Notes: generated by a model from the letters alone, not told the origin. A stretch of DNA of 64,000 nt from Bacillota bacterium (GCA_023425025.1 JAFADG010000029.1:17540-81539); one strand, 5' to 3'; positions 7,324 to 16,931 are shown, counted from the stretch's first letter. Numbers and translations: made by a program.

Positions 7324-9273
7324 TTACGCGGATGCCGCCCTGTTCTCCAGGTCCAGCTGCCTCGCCTGAACGGCGCCGTTCACCGTGTCGGCCTCCTGGA
7401 ACGATGGGATCAGCTCATGCAGACAGGCCCGCATATCCCCGCGGGTATCCAGGCAAATTTGAAGCCTGTCCAGCATTTGCTGCACCATTTCCCAGGAAAA
7501 CTCCTCCGGCCGGGCGATGAAAATCTTTTCCCGGCTGGTGCGGGCCACGCTTTCATCATCCCGCAAAAGCTCCTCGTACAGCTTTTCGCCAGGACGAAGG
7601 CCGATATACCGTATCTCCACCGGCTGCCCCAGAGGATCGGCGTACAGTTGAATCATGCGCTCGGCCAGTTCCCGTATCTTCATGGGTTCGCCCATGTCCA
7701 AAACAAACAGCTCCCCGCCCCTGGCCATGGACGCCGCCTGCAAAACCAGGCTGGCCGCCTCGGGGATGGTCATAAAGTAGCGTATGATGTCCGGGTGCGT
7801 CAGCGTCACCGGGCCGCCGGCGCGGATCTGCCGCTCAAACAGCGGCACGACGCTGCCGTGGGAGCCCAGCACGTTGCCGAAGCGCACGGCGATGAATTCG
7901 GTCTTGCCAAGACTTTGCAGCGATTCGATCACCATTTCCGCCGCCCGCTTGGTGGCCCCCATCACGTTGGTGGGGTTTACCGCCTTGTCGGTGGAAATCA
8001 AAACAAACCGCCGAACGCTGTGGGCAATGGATGCCTGCGCCGTATTCAGCGTGCCGAACACATTGTTTTTCACCGCCTGCTCCGGACAGTCTTCCATCAG
8101 CGGCACGTGCTTGTGGGCCGCCGCGTGCAGCACGATTTCGGGCTTGTACATTTGAAAAACGCTGTCCAGCCGGTTTTTGTCCTGCACGGAACCCACGCAA
8201 AGCTCCACCACGGTCTTCACCAGCGGCCCGAATATTTCCTGCAGCTCATGATACAGGTCGTGCATGTAATTTTCGCTGATGTCGTACAGCACCAGCTTTT
8301 GGGGCGAAAAGCGCATGATCTGCCGGCACAGCTCCGACCCGATGGACCCGCCTCCGCCGGTCACAAGCACGCATTTGCCCTCAAAAAAGGCGTTGACCTC
8401 CGTCATATCCAGCTGCTGCTCGGTGCGGCCCAAAAGGTCCGCAATGTTCACATCACGGACAGGCGATAATACATCCCTGCCGCTGCGCACATCCTGCAGC
8501 GCCGTTACCATTTTCAGCTTGCACTTGGTGGCCAGGCAGCGCTCAATCAGGGGCCGCAAATGCCCCTTGGGGGTGGCAATGGCAATGATAATCTCATCGA
8601 TTTCAAACTGCTTGGCATACATTTCCACGTTATCGGTGCCGTGATACACCGGGACGCTGTTGATGCGTGTGCCCTTTTTGGCCGGATCGTCATCCACGGC
8701 CAGCACCGCGCGGCTTGGGCCGAACCGGCCGGACTGCAATTCCCGTATCACCGAGGAACCGGCCCAGCCGGCACCAATCACCATCACGCGGGAATCCGCC
8801 GCCCGGCGGCTGTGAAAAAAAGGCAGGCCTGTCCTTCCCCACTGCATGGCCAGGCGCATGCTCAGCCGCGACGCACCGACCAGTATCAGCAGCAGCAGCC
8901 ATTGGATCAGGTATACGGTGCGCGGCATCAAAAACAGGTTGGGCGCAGGGGATATCGTGTAGGAAACAAGCGAAAACAGATAGGTTGTCCCAAGCCCCAG
9001 CAGCGTGCCCAGCACAATCTGCAAAAGGCCGTCGATGCTGGCGTACTGCCACAGGCTTTTGTACAGCCGCACGGCAAAAAAGCTGCCGATGGTCAAAACA
9101 GTCATGATCGGCGCGACGTTCAAAACCTTGTGAAGGTGGTCCCAGACCTCTTCCTGCATTTCAAAGCGCAGTTGCAGCGCCATGATCATGGACGCGTTGA
9201 TCAAAACCGCGTCCAAAAGCACCAAAAGAAGCGTCCTGAATGTATTTCCGTGCTTTCCGCCAAATATCTGCAT
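7324..9273 (-). CDS. Membrane-bound UDP-sugar 4,6-dehydratase, PglF/FlaA1/CapD type
   Basis: 649 residues. Four hydrophobic segments occupy about residues 10-130, then a first Rossmann-like domain (VMVIGAGWAGSSVIREL near 165) and a second SDR domain starting VLVTGGGGSIGSELCRQIMR near 305. The catalytic block ISTDKAVNPTNVMGATKR has Thr, Asp, Met and Lys at the spacings known for PglF-type dehydratases, where Met replaces the usual Tyr. These enzymes convert UDP-N-acetylglucosamine to a 4-keto-6-deoxy sugar used in capsule, glycan or protein glycosylation. It stands alone here, convergent with the DUF1801 gene. Start ATG 9273 follows CAGGGTGG. Confidence 0.9.
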   Translation of the reverse strand: MQIFGGKHGNTFRTLLLVLLDAVLINASMIMALQLRFEMQEEVWDHLHKVLNVAPIMTVLTIGSFFAVRLYKSLWQYASIDGLLQIVLGTLLGLGTTYLFSLVSYTISPAPNLFLMPRTVYLIQWLLLLILVGASRLSMRLAMQWGRTGLPFFHSRRAADSRVMVIGAGWAGSSVIRELQSGRFGPSRAVLAVDDDPAKKGTRINSVPVYHGTDNVEMYAKQFEIDEIIIAIATPKGHLRPLIERCLATKCKLKMVTALQDVRSGRDVLSPVRDVNIADLLGRTEQQLDMTEVNAFFEGKCVLVTGGGGSIGSELCRQIMRFSPQKLVLYDISENYMHDLYHELQEIFGPLVKTVVELCVGSVQDKNRLDSVFQMYKPEIVLHAAAHKHVPLMEDCPEQAVKNNVFGTLNTAQASIAHSVRRFVLISTDKAVNPTNVMGATKRAAEMVIESLQSLGKTEFIAVRFGNVLGSHGSVVPLFERQIRAGGPVTLTHPDIIRYFMTIPEAASLVLQAASMARGGELFVLDMGEPMKIRELAERMIQLYADPLGQPVEIRYIGLRPGEKLYEELLRDDESVARTSREKIFIARPEEFSWEMVQQMLDRLQICLDTRGDMRACLHELIPSFQEADTVNGAVQARQLDLENRAASA

Positions 9274-9440
9274 GATCTATGCCACCCTGAATCGTTATCC
9301 TGTATGGGTAACTCATTGTACCATACCGGCGCTCCAAAATCCAGCCGCCGCGCAAGGGCCGAAAAAGGATTCCGCGACGGCAAATGCGAATTATAGTATG
9401 TTGATCCTTTCAGTGGATCCTTTCCCAAGGAGGAAACAGC

Positions 9441-11366
9441 ATGAAATGCCCCAATTGCGGACATTGGAATAAAGCCTCTCTGCCGCGCTGCTTTCAGTGC
9501 GGACAAGCCTTGCCCACGCAGCCGGATTATGAACGGGCCCAGGGCCCCGGCTGGCAGCAGGAGCTGAAGGATTCCGCCCCCAAGGTGTACATCCGCACGG
9601 ATGAAGAAGGCCGCGAAACCTCCCTGGCTGACAACAGGGAAGAATTGGCCAAGGAAATGGTGGAGCTCAAAGCCCGCAAGGCAAGGGGCGAAAAGCAGCA
9701 GCGCCAACTGCGGGAGGAAGCCAGCCGCCGCGGCATGGCGCCTTCCAGCATGACGGTGCGTACCAACACCACCAGGCAGACCATCTTCCGCTTAAGCGAC
9801 GACCCGGAGACCGCCCTTCGGCCCATGCCGCCGGAGCTTGTGGAAGGCGGCGAGGTGGATGAAACCGCCAGGCATGCCTTTACAGCCAAAATAACGCGGT
9901 CCGTCGCAAGGCCCAAGAACGAGGACTTTTTTACCGGCGAGCAGCCCACCAGCCAGTGGACGCCGCCCACCGGCAAGGCCGCTTCCTCCCAGCCCGTATA
10001 TGACGGCTTCAACGATTCCACCGCATACGAGCCCTTGTGGGGAAACAGCGCCATCAGTGATGTTTCCCAAATGAATCCCTACGGCGGCCGGCGGCTGCCC
10101 GCAAAGCGCAGCCGCCGGCGCGGGTTCACGCGGTTTTTGCTGGCCGTGACGCTTTTGACGGTGCTTGCGCTGGCGGCTTTTATCGGCGTATCCACCTGGC
10201 GCAAATTGCAGGAGGCCGAAAGGCTCAAGGCCAGGCCCACCGTTGTTGCCTCCATCGTCAACGACCAGGCGGCCCATACCATTACCATTCCCGGCAAGGA
10301 CGGCACGCAGATCTATGTCCGGGAGCTGAGCAATACCTATGTCATTTCCGGCGGCGTGGCCGTCGTGGAGATACCCGATTACATCTGGTACAACAATTAT
10401 GAGCAATACCTGTCAGATACCATGGATGTGACGCTGACCCCGTTTGTACGCACCAGCTCCGGGCAGCACCAGCCCATGGAGCCCATTTCCTTTCAGGTGC
10501 AGGTTCCCCTGTCCCCCATTGAGCTTGTAACCCCCGACAGCACCTACATGGAAGTTTCCACCGCCATGTATCCCATGAAATTCCGCGTCCGCGAGGGCAG
10601 CACCGTTACCATCAACGGCAGCGACTATTCCGACCTGGTCAACCAGGTGGCCGGCGATCTTACCTATAACGCCACCGTGCAGCCCATCGGCGAAAACAAG
10701 GTTACCATCCGGGTGCGCAGCCAGTACTGCCGCGAGAACGTGGTGGAAGTCATCCTCTACCGGGCCCGGCAGGAAGTTCCCCTGGACCTTGTCTCGGACC
10801 AGACGTACAACAGTTCGAAAAAAAGCATGAAGATTACCGCCACCACCATCCCGGGTGCCCAAGTGGAGGTATTGACTCCGCATACGGATTTGGATATCAC
10901 CAACATCGCTACCGACGGCACCTTTTCCTTCTTCGCGGTGTTCAACCAAATCGGCAGCAATGACGTGACCATACAGGCAACCATCGCCGGCCGCCAGCCA
11001 TCCGTTTTGGACTTTCCAGTGTACTATGTGCCGCCTGTGGACGAATACTCCAAAAAAGCCTGGGGGCTTGACCCGGCCACCGATGCCGGCCGGTTCAACT
11101 ATGCGGACCTTTTGTCCAACAACGCGATGCGTGTGAGAGCCACCCAGATTTATGTCTGCATCGGCAACATTACGGAAGTCCTCAGCAACAAACCGCAGTT
11201 GGCCATCATGAACCTGGGCACGGAAGAAAAACCCCAATACGTCATGCTGGAAAATTCCACCCGCACCACCTGGGAAGCAGGCAACTCCTATCGTATTTAT
11301 GCCGACGCCTTCGGCATGTACGATGCCATGCCCCGGCTGGTGGCCAGGTATACGTACAAGAAATAA
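9441..11366 (+). CDS. Zinc-ribbon membrane protein with large extracellular region
   Basis: 641 residues, not a recognised named family. An N-terminal zinc ribbon (CPNCGHWNKASLPRCFQCG) is followed by a charged, low-complexity cytoplasmic segment (about 25-225), one membrane helix near 230-250 (FLLAVTLLTVLALAAFIGV) preceded by KRSRRRG, and an outside region of about 390 residues with beta-rich, Ig-like stretches (repeated Pro-Ile-Glu-Leu-Val-like strands near 350-550). This architecture is recurrent in Clostridia and may sense or bind cell-envelope components. AGGAGG precedes the ATG. Divergent from the dehydratase gene. Confidence 0.7.
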   Translation: MKCPNCGHWNKASLPRCFQCGQALPTQPDYERAQGPGWQQELKDSAPKVYIRTDEEGRETSLADNREELAKEMVELKARKARGEKQQRQLREEASRRGMAPSSMTVRTNTTRQTIFRLSDDPETALRPMPPELVEGGEVDETARHAFTAKITRSVARPKNEDFFTGEQPTSQWTPPTGKAASSQPVYDGFNDSTAYEPLWGNSAISDVSQMNPYGGRRLPAKRSRRRGFTRFLLAVTLLTVLALAAFIGVSTWRKLQEAERLKARPTVVASIVNDQAAHTITIPGKDGTQIYVRELSNTYVISGGVAVVEIPDYIWYNNYEQYLSDTMDVTLTPFVRTSSGQHQPMEPISFQVQVPLSPIELVTPDSTYMEVSTAMYPMKFRVREGSTVTINGSDYSDLVNQVAGDLTYNATVQPIGENKVTIRVRSQYCRENVVEVILYRARQEVPLDLVSDQTYNSSKKSMKITATTIPGAQVEVLTPHTDLDITNIATDGTFSFFAVFNQIGSNDVTIQATIAGRQPSVLDFPVYYVPPVDEYSKKAWGLDPATDAGRFNYADLLSNNAMRVRATQIYVCIGNITEVLSNKPQLAIMNLGTEEKPQYVMLENSTRTTWEAGNSYRIYADAFGMYDAMPRLVARYTYKK

Positions 11367-11420
11367 CGGCACCTAAATCCTAGTCTGATCCAATTTTGAA
11401 CGAAAGCCCGTGAACGAAAG

Positions 11421-12164
11421 ATGATGTTTGACTTTACCCTGGCGCAATGGATATGGGTCGCCGCGGCGGCATTCTTAACCGGCTTTTCCAAAATGGGGCT
11501 CAGCGGCGTCATGACCATTATCATACCGATCATGGCTTCCATATTCGGCGGGAAGGAATCGACGGGTATCCTGCTGCCCATCCTTTTGGTAGGGGATGTC
11601 TTCGCGGTAGCCTATTACAGGCAGCACGCCCAATGGAACGCCATCAAAAGGCTGCTCCTGTGGGCGGGAATCGGCCTTGCCATCGGCGCGGTCGTTGGTA
11701 ATTATATCAATGACCGGCAGTTCAAGACCATCATTGCCGTGCTGGTGATGGCCTGCGTGGGGCTGCTGATTTGGATCGAAACCAAGGGCAGCGGCTTTTC
11801 CGTGCCCGAAAAAGCCTGGTTCTACGCCCTGGCGGGGATCGCCAGCGGCTTCGCCACCATGATCGGGAACGCCGCCGGACCCATTATGAGCATCTATCTG
11901 GTGGCGATGGGCTACCGCAAAAACAACTTTCTGGGCACATACGCCTGGTTCTTTTTGATCATCAACGCCCTGAAGGTACCGCTTCAGGTGCTTTTGTGGC
12001 ACAACATATCTATAAGCAACGCCGCCCTGGCCGGCATCATGATCCCCGCGGTGGCCCTGGGCGCGGTGCTCGGCGCAGTGGTCGTCAAGAAAATCAACGA
12101 GAAACCGTTCCGGTACCTTGTGATCGGCATGACCGCCATCGCGGCGGTGAGGCTGCTTTTTTGA
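11421..12164 (+). CDS. TauE/SafE-type sulfite/organosulfonate exporter family protein
   Basis: 247 residues with about seven to eight membrane segments arranged as two similar halves, each opening with a Gly/Lys loop (FLTGFSKMGLSGVMTIIIPIM near residue 16; IASGFATMIGNAAGPIMSIYL near 140). This is the pattern of the TauE/SafE (formerly DUF81) family, which moves anions such as sulfite or sulfoacetate across the membrane. The N-terminal start could be either of two tandem ATG codons; the ribosome site (GAAAG) is weak. Substrate not determinable. Confidence 0.88.
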   Translation: MMFDFTLAQWIWVAAAAFLTGFSKMGLSGVMTIIIPIMASIFGGKESTGILLPILLVGDVFAVAYYRQHAQWNAIKRLLLWAGIGLAIGAVVGNYINDRQFKTIIAVLVMACVGLLIWIETKGSGFSVPEKAWFYALAGIASGFATMIGNAAGPIMSIYLVAMGYRKNNFLGTYAWFFLIINALKVPLQVLLWHNISISNAALAGIMIPAVALGAVLGAVVVKKINEKPFRYLVIGMTAIAAVRLLF

Positions 12165-12203
12165 CCTATATCACTTAAAATATGAACATCAAGCGGTGAT
12201 AAC

Positions 12204-12986
12204 ATGAAGCAAGACCGGGAAAGATTCGAAGCCTACTACACCCATGAAAACGATGAAAGCCTGCGGGGACACCGCGACAATCAGGGAATCATCGAATTCC
12301 TGACCACCCAGCGGTACATGAAGAAGGTCATACCGCCAAACGCCACCATCCTGGATGCCTGCGCCGGCTGCGGCGTCTATTCCTTTTTCCTGGCCAGGCT
12401 TGGCCACACCGTCACCGCCGGCGACTATGTCGGGCGCAACGTGGATGAAATTCAAAAAGGGCAGTTGGAAAATCCCGCTCTGCATCAAATTTATCATGGT
12501 AGCGCAACGGACCTAAGCCGCTTTGAAGACGCATCCTTTGACGTTGTTTTGAACATGGGCGCCTTTTACCATATCACCGACCAGGAAGAGCGCGAGAAAA
12601 GCGTATCGGAATGCCTGCGCGTCTTAAAGCCCGGCGGGCTCTTTTTCCTTGCCTACCTGAACAAATTCAGCAATATCGTAAAGTATCACACGCTCTGGAA
12701 AGATGAGTTTGCCGCTATCGAAAGGATTCTTGAACGCGGGTTCGGGGATGACGACAGCCTGTTTTATCAATCCACGCCGGAAGAGATAGGACAACTGATG
12801 GCAGATCATGACCTTACGGTATTGCACAACATTGCCACCGACGGTTTTAAGGGTACGATTGCCGGTACGATCAACAGCATGGATGATGCGCTTTTTGAAA
12901 GGTATCTGAATTATCACTTCAAGATTTGCGAAGTAAAAAGTATACTGGGGTATAGTGAGCATGCGCTTATGATCGGCAGAAAATAG
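12204..12986 (+). CDS. Class I SAM-dependent methyltransferase
   Basis: 260 residues. The AdoMet-binding motif I is ILDACAGCGVYSFFLARLGH (about residue 50), and the region FDVVLNMGAFYHI around residue 112 is motif II/IV; ECLRVLKPGGLFFLAYLNKF is motif VI. The fold is of the Methyltransf_11/25 type used on small molecules. The substrate is unknown and neighbours do not suggest one. GGTGAT precedes the ATG. Confidence 0.88.
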   Translation: MKQDRERFEAYYTHENDESLRGHRDNQGIIEFLTTQRYMKKVIPPNATILDACAGCGVYSFFLARLGHTVTAGDYVGRNVDEIQKGQLENPALHQIYHGSATDLSRFEDASFDVVLNMGAFYHITDQEEREKSVSECLRVLKPGGLFFLAYLNKFSNIVKYHTLWKDEFAAIERILERGFGDDDSLFYQSTPEEIGQLMADHDLTVLHNIATDGFKGTIAGTINSMDDALFERYLNYHFKICEVKSILGYSEHALMIGRK

Positions 12987-13176
12987 GCGGCAATGGTTGG
13001 TTAATCAAGCCCAGCCAAGGGTTATCAAACCAGCCACGAATTGTATTGCCTTCATGAAGATGGCGTCCGAAGGTTTCCAAAGGGCGACCGGAAAGCCCTT
13101 TGATCGCGTCCGGAGACGCGAAACCCTTCTCCGTGAATAACTTTATACTAGCATGGTGGCCCCTCATACATTTCGC
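12987..13176. other. Structured non-coding interval, unidentified
   Basis: Between the methyltransferase and proA. It contains several short inverted repeats, including CGCGTC with GACGCG around a CGGA loop near 13106-13121 and imperfect GGTTGGTT/AACCAGCC arms near 12995-13035. A short minus-strand frame covers part of it but has no ribosome site. It could be an interspersed repeat or part of a 3' end; nothing here identifies it. Confidence 0.3.
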
Positions 13177-14475
13177 TTACACCGGCGCGTCCCCGTCCAA
13201 TTCCCTATGGGTAAATTGTGTCTTCCCCGCCTGCACATCCGCCAAGGTCTGGCCGCTGCCAAACAGCAAATACTTATAGGAGCACAGGCCCTCCAGCCCC
13301 ATGGGGCCCCTGGCGTGGATCTTACCGGTGGCAATACCCACCTCCGCGCCAAGGCCGTAACAGAAGCCGTCGGCAAAGCGAGTGGAGCAATTGTGGTACA
13401 CCCCCGCGCTGTCCACAAAGGACATGAAGGTTTTCACCGCTTGCATGTCTTTGGCAATAATGGAATCGGTATGGCCGGAGCCGTACCGGTTGATGTGCTT
13501 GATAGCTTCCTGAACGCTATTCACCACCTTGATGGAAAGGGTATAGTCCAGGTACTCCGTTCCCCAATCCTCTTCCGTGGCCGCCTCGCAGGGGATGATG
13601 GCCCGCGTCCTTTCGCAGCCCTTCAAAAGCACCTTCTTTTCGGCCAGTGCCTTTTGGGCTGCGGGAAGGAAAGTCTCAGCGATATCCTTGTGCACCAGCA
13701 GCGTTTCCGCGGCGTTGCAAACGGCCACATATTGCGTTTTGGAATCCACCAGCACCTTGACGCCAAGTTCGATATCCGCTGAAGCATCCACATACACGTG
13801 GCAAATGCCGTCCGCGTGGCCCAGTACCGGGATGCGGCTGTTGTCCATGATATAGCGCACAAACTCATTGCTGCCTCTGGGAATGATCAAATCGATGCAG
13901 TCATCCAGCTTCAGCATGCCCCGCACTTCTTCCCGGGTTTCTAAAAGCGCCGCCCAGCCTTCCGGCATACCGGCTCCGCGGGCCGCTTCCGCCAGGGCAT
14001 CCAGCAGCGCACGGTTGGTGCGCACAGCCTCCCTGCCGCCTTTTAACAGCACCGCGTTCCCGCTCTTTAGGCACAGGGACGCGATTTGAACCAGCGCGTC
14101 GGGCCGGCTTTCAAAAATCACGCCCACCACGCCGATGGGGCAGGACACGCGGTACAGATTCATGCCCGGCATCAGTTCCCTGGCCAGCTGCGTGTGATTC
14201 AAGGGGTCAGGCAGCCCGGAAAGTGAAATCAACCCAGCCTGAACCGCTTGCAGCTTTTTTTCGTCAAACAATAAACGCTTGACAAGCGGCGCCGCCAGAC
14301 CGTCCGCCGCCGCCTGCTCAATATCCGCTTTGTTGGCGGCAAAGATGGTTTCGCTATGCTTTGCAAGCGATTCCGCCATCAAAACAAGGGCATTGTTTCT
14401 ATTATGAATGGCCGACGCGGAAAGCGTGATGGCCGCTTCCCGGGCCGCCAGCGCCAAAGACCTTGTATCCTGCAT
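13177..14475 (-). CDS. proA: Glutamate-5-semialdehyde dehydrogenase
   Basis: 432 residues from the ATG at 14475, preceded by GGGGAGG; upstream in-frame starts lack a site and extend beyond the family. It reduces gamma-glutamyl phosphate to glutamate semialdehyde with NADPH, step two of proline synthesis. Seen: CPIGVVGVIFESRPDALVQIASLCLKSGN cofactor region in the first half, the catalytic cysteine in QYVAVCNAAETLL, and the late ARGPMGLEGLCSYKY block. The partner kinase proB is not adjacent, which is less usual; it must lie elsewhere if the pathway is complete. Confidence 0.96.
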   Translation of the reverse strand: MQDTRSLALAAREAAITLSASAIHNRNNALVLMAESLAKHSETIFAANKADIEQAAADGLAAPLVKRLLFDEKKLQAVQAGLISLSGLPDPLNHTQLARELMPGMNLYRVSCPIGVVGVIFESRPDALVQIASLCLKSGNAVLLKGGREAVRTNRALLDALAEAARGAGMPEGWAALLETREEVRGMLKLDDCIDLIIPRGSNEFVRYIMDNSRIPVLGHADGICHVYVDASADIELGVKVLVDSKTQYVAVCNAAETLLVHKDIAETFLPAAQKALAEKKVLLKGCERTRAIIPCEAATEEDWGTEYLDYTLSIKVVNSVQEAIKHINRYGSGHTDSIIAKDMQAVKTFMSFVDSAGVYHNCSTRFADGFCYGLGAEVGIATGKIHARGPMGLEGLCSYKYLLFGSGQTLADVQAGKTQFTHRELDGDAPV

Positions 14476-14534
14476 GGAGTGCGCCTCCCCTATCCCCTTT
14501 ATACGCATTCCATTATAAACAAAAAAGCGTCTCA

Positions 14535-14563
14535 TTGCAATCAAGCGGCGATTGTGGTATAAT
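14535..14563 (+). promoter_or_regulatory. Sigma-A promoter of smpB
   Basis: TTGCAA (14535-14540), 17-nt spacer and a perfect TATAAT (14558-14563), 35 nt before the smpB ATG. It may also drive ssrA, since no separate promoter is obvious in the 16 nt between the two genes. Confidence 0.75.
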
Positions 14564-14598
14564 ACGTTGCTACCGGCGGATACGAAGGAGGGGTTTGA

Positions 14599-15072
14599 AT
14601 GCCGCGTGCAAAGGGCATCAAGCCCGTCGCCCAAAACAGACGCGCCTATCACGATTACTTTGTCGAAGAATCGTATGAGTGCGGCCTATGTTTGCAGGGG
14701 ACCGAAGTGAAAAGCATCCGCCAGGGCAGGGTCAACCTCAAGGAAAGCTTCGCCATGGCCAGAAGCGGCGAAATCTTTGTGGAAGGGATGCACATCAGCC
14801 CTTACGAGCAGGGTAGCATTTTCAACCATGATCCGTTGCGGCCCAAAAAGCTGCTCATGCACAAGAGCGAGATCCGCAAGCTTTCCGGCCAGGTGCAGCG
14901 CCAGGGGTATGCCCTTGTTCCCCTTCAAATTTATTTGAAGGACGGGCGCATGAAGCTGGAGCTGGGCCTTTGCAAAGGCAAGCACACCCACGACAAACGG
15001 GATGACGCTGCCGAAAAGGATGCCAGGCGCGACATACAGCGCGCCATGCGCAGCCACACTAAAGGCGAATAG
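14599..15072 (+). CDS. smpB: SsrA-binding protein SmpB
   Basis: 157 residues. SmpB binds the tRNA-like domain of tmRNA and brings it to stalled ribosomes for trans-translation. Recognisable blocks are the N-terminal NRRAYHDYFVEESYECGLCL, GTEVKSIRQGRVNLKESFA, HISPYEQGS and a basic C-terminal tail (HDKRDDAAEKDARRDIQRAM) that probes the mRNA channel. GAAGGAGGGG precedes the ATG. The gene ends 16 nt before its RNA partner ssrA, a common Bacillota arrangement. Confidence 0.97.
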   Translation: MPRAKGIKPVAQNRRAYHDYFVEESYECGLCLQGTEVKSIRQGRVNLKESFAMARSGEIFVEGMHISPYEQGSIFNHDPLRPKKLLMHKSEIRKLSGQVQRQGYALVPLQIYLKDGRMKLELGLCKGKHTHDKRDDAAEKDARRDIQRAMRSHTKGE

Positions 15073-15088
15073 TCAGTTAAAAAAACAT

Positions 15089-15435
15089 GGGGGTGTACTG
15101 GTTTCGACGGGGGTTGTCGAAGGTAGAATAAGCGAGCCGTGGACCCTGGCCACGTTAAAACGGGGAAAAACAATAACTGACAATAACGAATTCGCTTTCG
15201 CGGCTTAATGCCGCGACGTCGGACCACATCGCCCGCGAGTGTGGAGCCCGGCGTCATAATCGCGGGGCACGGGCCCGTTCAAGCTTTGTAACGAAGCCGG
15301 CATTGATGAAGCTACCGAAACCGTAAGCCCGCCTAAGGGCGTACGGCAGGGGGAATCCTAAAACTTAGGCTGCGCTCGGAGAAGGTTCTATCAGCGTGCT
15401 TTCGGACAGGGGTTCGATTCCCCTCACCTCCACCA
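15089..15435 (+). ncRNA. ssrA: Transfer-messenger RNA (tmRNA)
   Basis: A 347-nt tmRNA. The 5' end GGGGGTG pairs with CACCTCC next to the 3' ACCA, forming the 7-bp acceptor stem; GGTTTCGACGGGGG is the conserved 5' segment and GGTTCGATTCCCCTC the T-arm. The tag frame ends in codons for NNEFAFAA followed by TAA at 15206-15208, probably beginning at GKTITD or slightly upstream. Pseudoknot-forming GC-rich segments fill the middle. The last 12 nt are the core of a prophage attachment site, so the mature RNA is intact but its original downstream DNA now lies after 39170. Confidence 0.95.
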
Positions 15436-16913
15436 CATGCGCTATTGTCCACAGCGATTTGAAAACAATCATCGTACAATAGCACCTTAGAAACAGCCTT
15501 ATGGATAGCTATCTTTTGCTGCTCCATGGGGCTGTTTTCTATGCCCACGACAGCCTGTAGCCGTGCCATGATATCCTGGGTACTCACTCGCCTCAAACGC
15601 CCCTGCGAGGCTTCCAGGGCCGTTTGCAGGGCACCCTTTTTCTTTTCAAGCTGCTTCACGGTATCCATAAAGGAAACTGGCGCATCTATGCCGTTCTGTG
15701 CGATATAATCAGCAATATTGCCTATTTTCTTTTCAACGTCGGCAAGTTGTATCCTGATTCCTTGGGCTTCCGTATTCTGCGCGCCTTCCGCATCGTCAAG
15801 CAGAAAATTGGCGGCTTCCACGGTTTGGGCAACCATTATTTCATCCTGCGCCAGCAGTTGCAGGAATTTCAGCACATACCCTTCAATCTTTTCCTTGCGG
15901 GCACGCTTAACATCTTTATGCTTGCAATGGTAATACCTTTGTATGGTCCCGTCGCGGTCCTTCCCCATGCTGGCACCGTTGATGTGTGCCCCACAAACAC
16001 CGCAATAGGTAATGCCAGAAAGCAGATAAACATGGGTAGCCGTATACGATCCACGGCGGCGCTTGTTCTGTTCTCTTAATTCACAGGCTCGCCGCCAAGT
16101 TACTTCATCAATGATGGACGGTATTCCGCCAGGGATGCGCACAATTTCGCTTTCCGCCTTGCTGGCATGGTTATTCCGCTTTCCCTGCTTTGTGGCCGCA
16201 ACGGTGCGATTATAAACGAATGTGCCAACATACTTTTCATTGCCCAAAATCTCGTACAAAGAAGTCTTGCGGAAAAGGTTGCCTTGCATCGTGCGGAATC
16301 CGCCATCATTCAAAAAACGCAAAATCGCGTTATACCCCATCCCATTGGTATACATTCTGAAAATGGTTTGAACTGCCATTCCCTGAATTGGATCAATATA
16401 ATATTGCTTATCTTCTACCTTATAGCCAAACGGCGGCAGGCCACCCATGTGGCGGCATTCCTTTGCCAATTCCACCGACACCATGCGCACCCGTTCTTCT
16501 GTGACTTCGCGTTCATTCTGCGCAAAGGACGCTAGGATATTGAGCATCAATCGGCCTGCCGGGGTGGACGTGTCAATATTTTCGCTTACAGAAATAAGGG
16601 CAATCCCGTTTGCCCGGAATATGTCTTCGTATAGCTCCAGCGTGTCCCGCAAGGAGCGGGAAAGGCGATCCAGCCGCCACACCACCACAGCTTCAAAGCC
16701 TGCCGTTTTGCAGTCAGCTATAAGGCGCTGCACATCCGGCCTTTTCAGGTTTTTAGCAGAATACCCTTCATCCACATAGTGGGTTATTTCGTCATAGCCC
16801 TTTATCAGACAGTAGGCATCATTAATTTTACCCTGCGAAGGGATAGAAAAGCCTTCGTTAGCTTGTTCTTCCGTGGATACCCGGCAGTATGTGGCGGCCT
16901 TCATCATTTTCAC
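15333..16913 (-). CDS. Large serine recombinase (prophage integrase)
   Basis: 526 residues. The N-terminal resolvase domain has the catalytic serine in YCRVSTEEQA (about Ser14) and RLDRLSRSLRDTLEL; a recombinase domain follows (about 165-270), then a zinc ribbon (ITYCGVCGAHING ... YYHCKHKD) and a coiled coil typical of large serine integrases. The last 34 codons cross the attachment site and are antisense to ssrA, giving the artefactual tail GGGEGNRTPVRK and so on. In the excised circle a different, 22-codon or so tail would be read. AAGGAT precedes the ATG. It is the last gene of the lysogeny operon, or has its own control from the palindrome at 16932. Confidence 0.93.
   Translation of the reverse strand: MKMMKAATYCRVSTEEQANEGFSIPSQGKINDAYCLIKGYDEITHYVDEGYSAKNLKRPDVQRLIADCKTAGFEAVVVWRLDRLSRSLRDTLELYEDIFRANGIALISVSENIDTSTPAGRLMLNILASFAQNEREVTEERVRMVSVELAKECRHMGGLPPFGYKVEDKQYYIDPIQGMAVQTIFRMYTNGMGYNAILRFLNDGGFRTMQGNLFRKTSLYEILGNEKYVGTFVYNRTVAATKQGKRNNHASKAESEIVRIPGGIPSIIDEVTWRRACELREQNKRRRGSYTATHVYLLSGITYCGVCGAHINGASMGKDRDGTIQRYYHCKHKDVKRARKEKIEGYVLKFLQLLAQDEIMVAQTVEAANFLLDDAEGAQNTEAQGIRIQLADVEKKIGNIADYIAQNGIDAPVSFMDTVKQLEKKKGALQTALEASQGRLRRVSTQDIMARLQAVVGIENSPMEQQKIAIHKAVSKVLLYDDCFQIAVDNSACGGGEGNRTPVRKHADRTFSERSLSFRIPPAVRP
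15424..15435. other. Left attachment site attL core
   Basis: TCACCTCCACCA, the 3' end of ssrA. The same 12 bases recur at 39159-39170. Sequence to the right (from 15436) is prophage and contains the end of the recombinase gene. Confidence 0.8.
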
Positions 16914-16931
16914 ATCCTTGATTTTTTAGCC

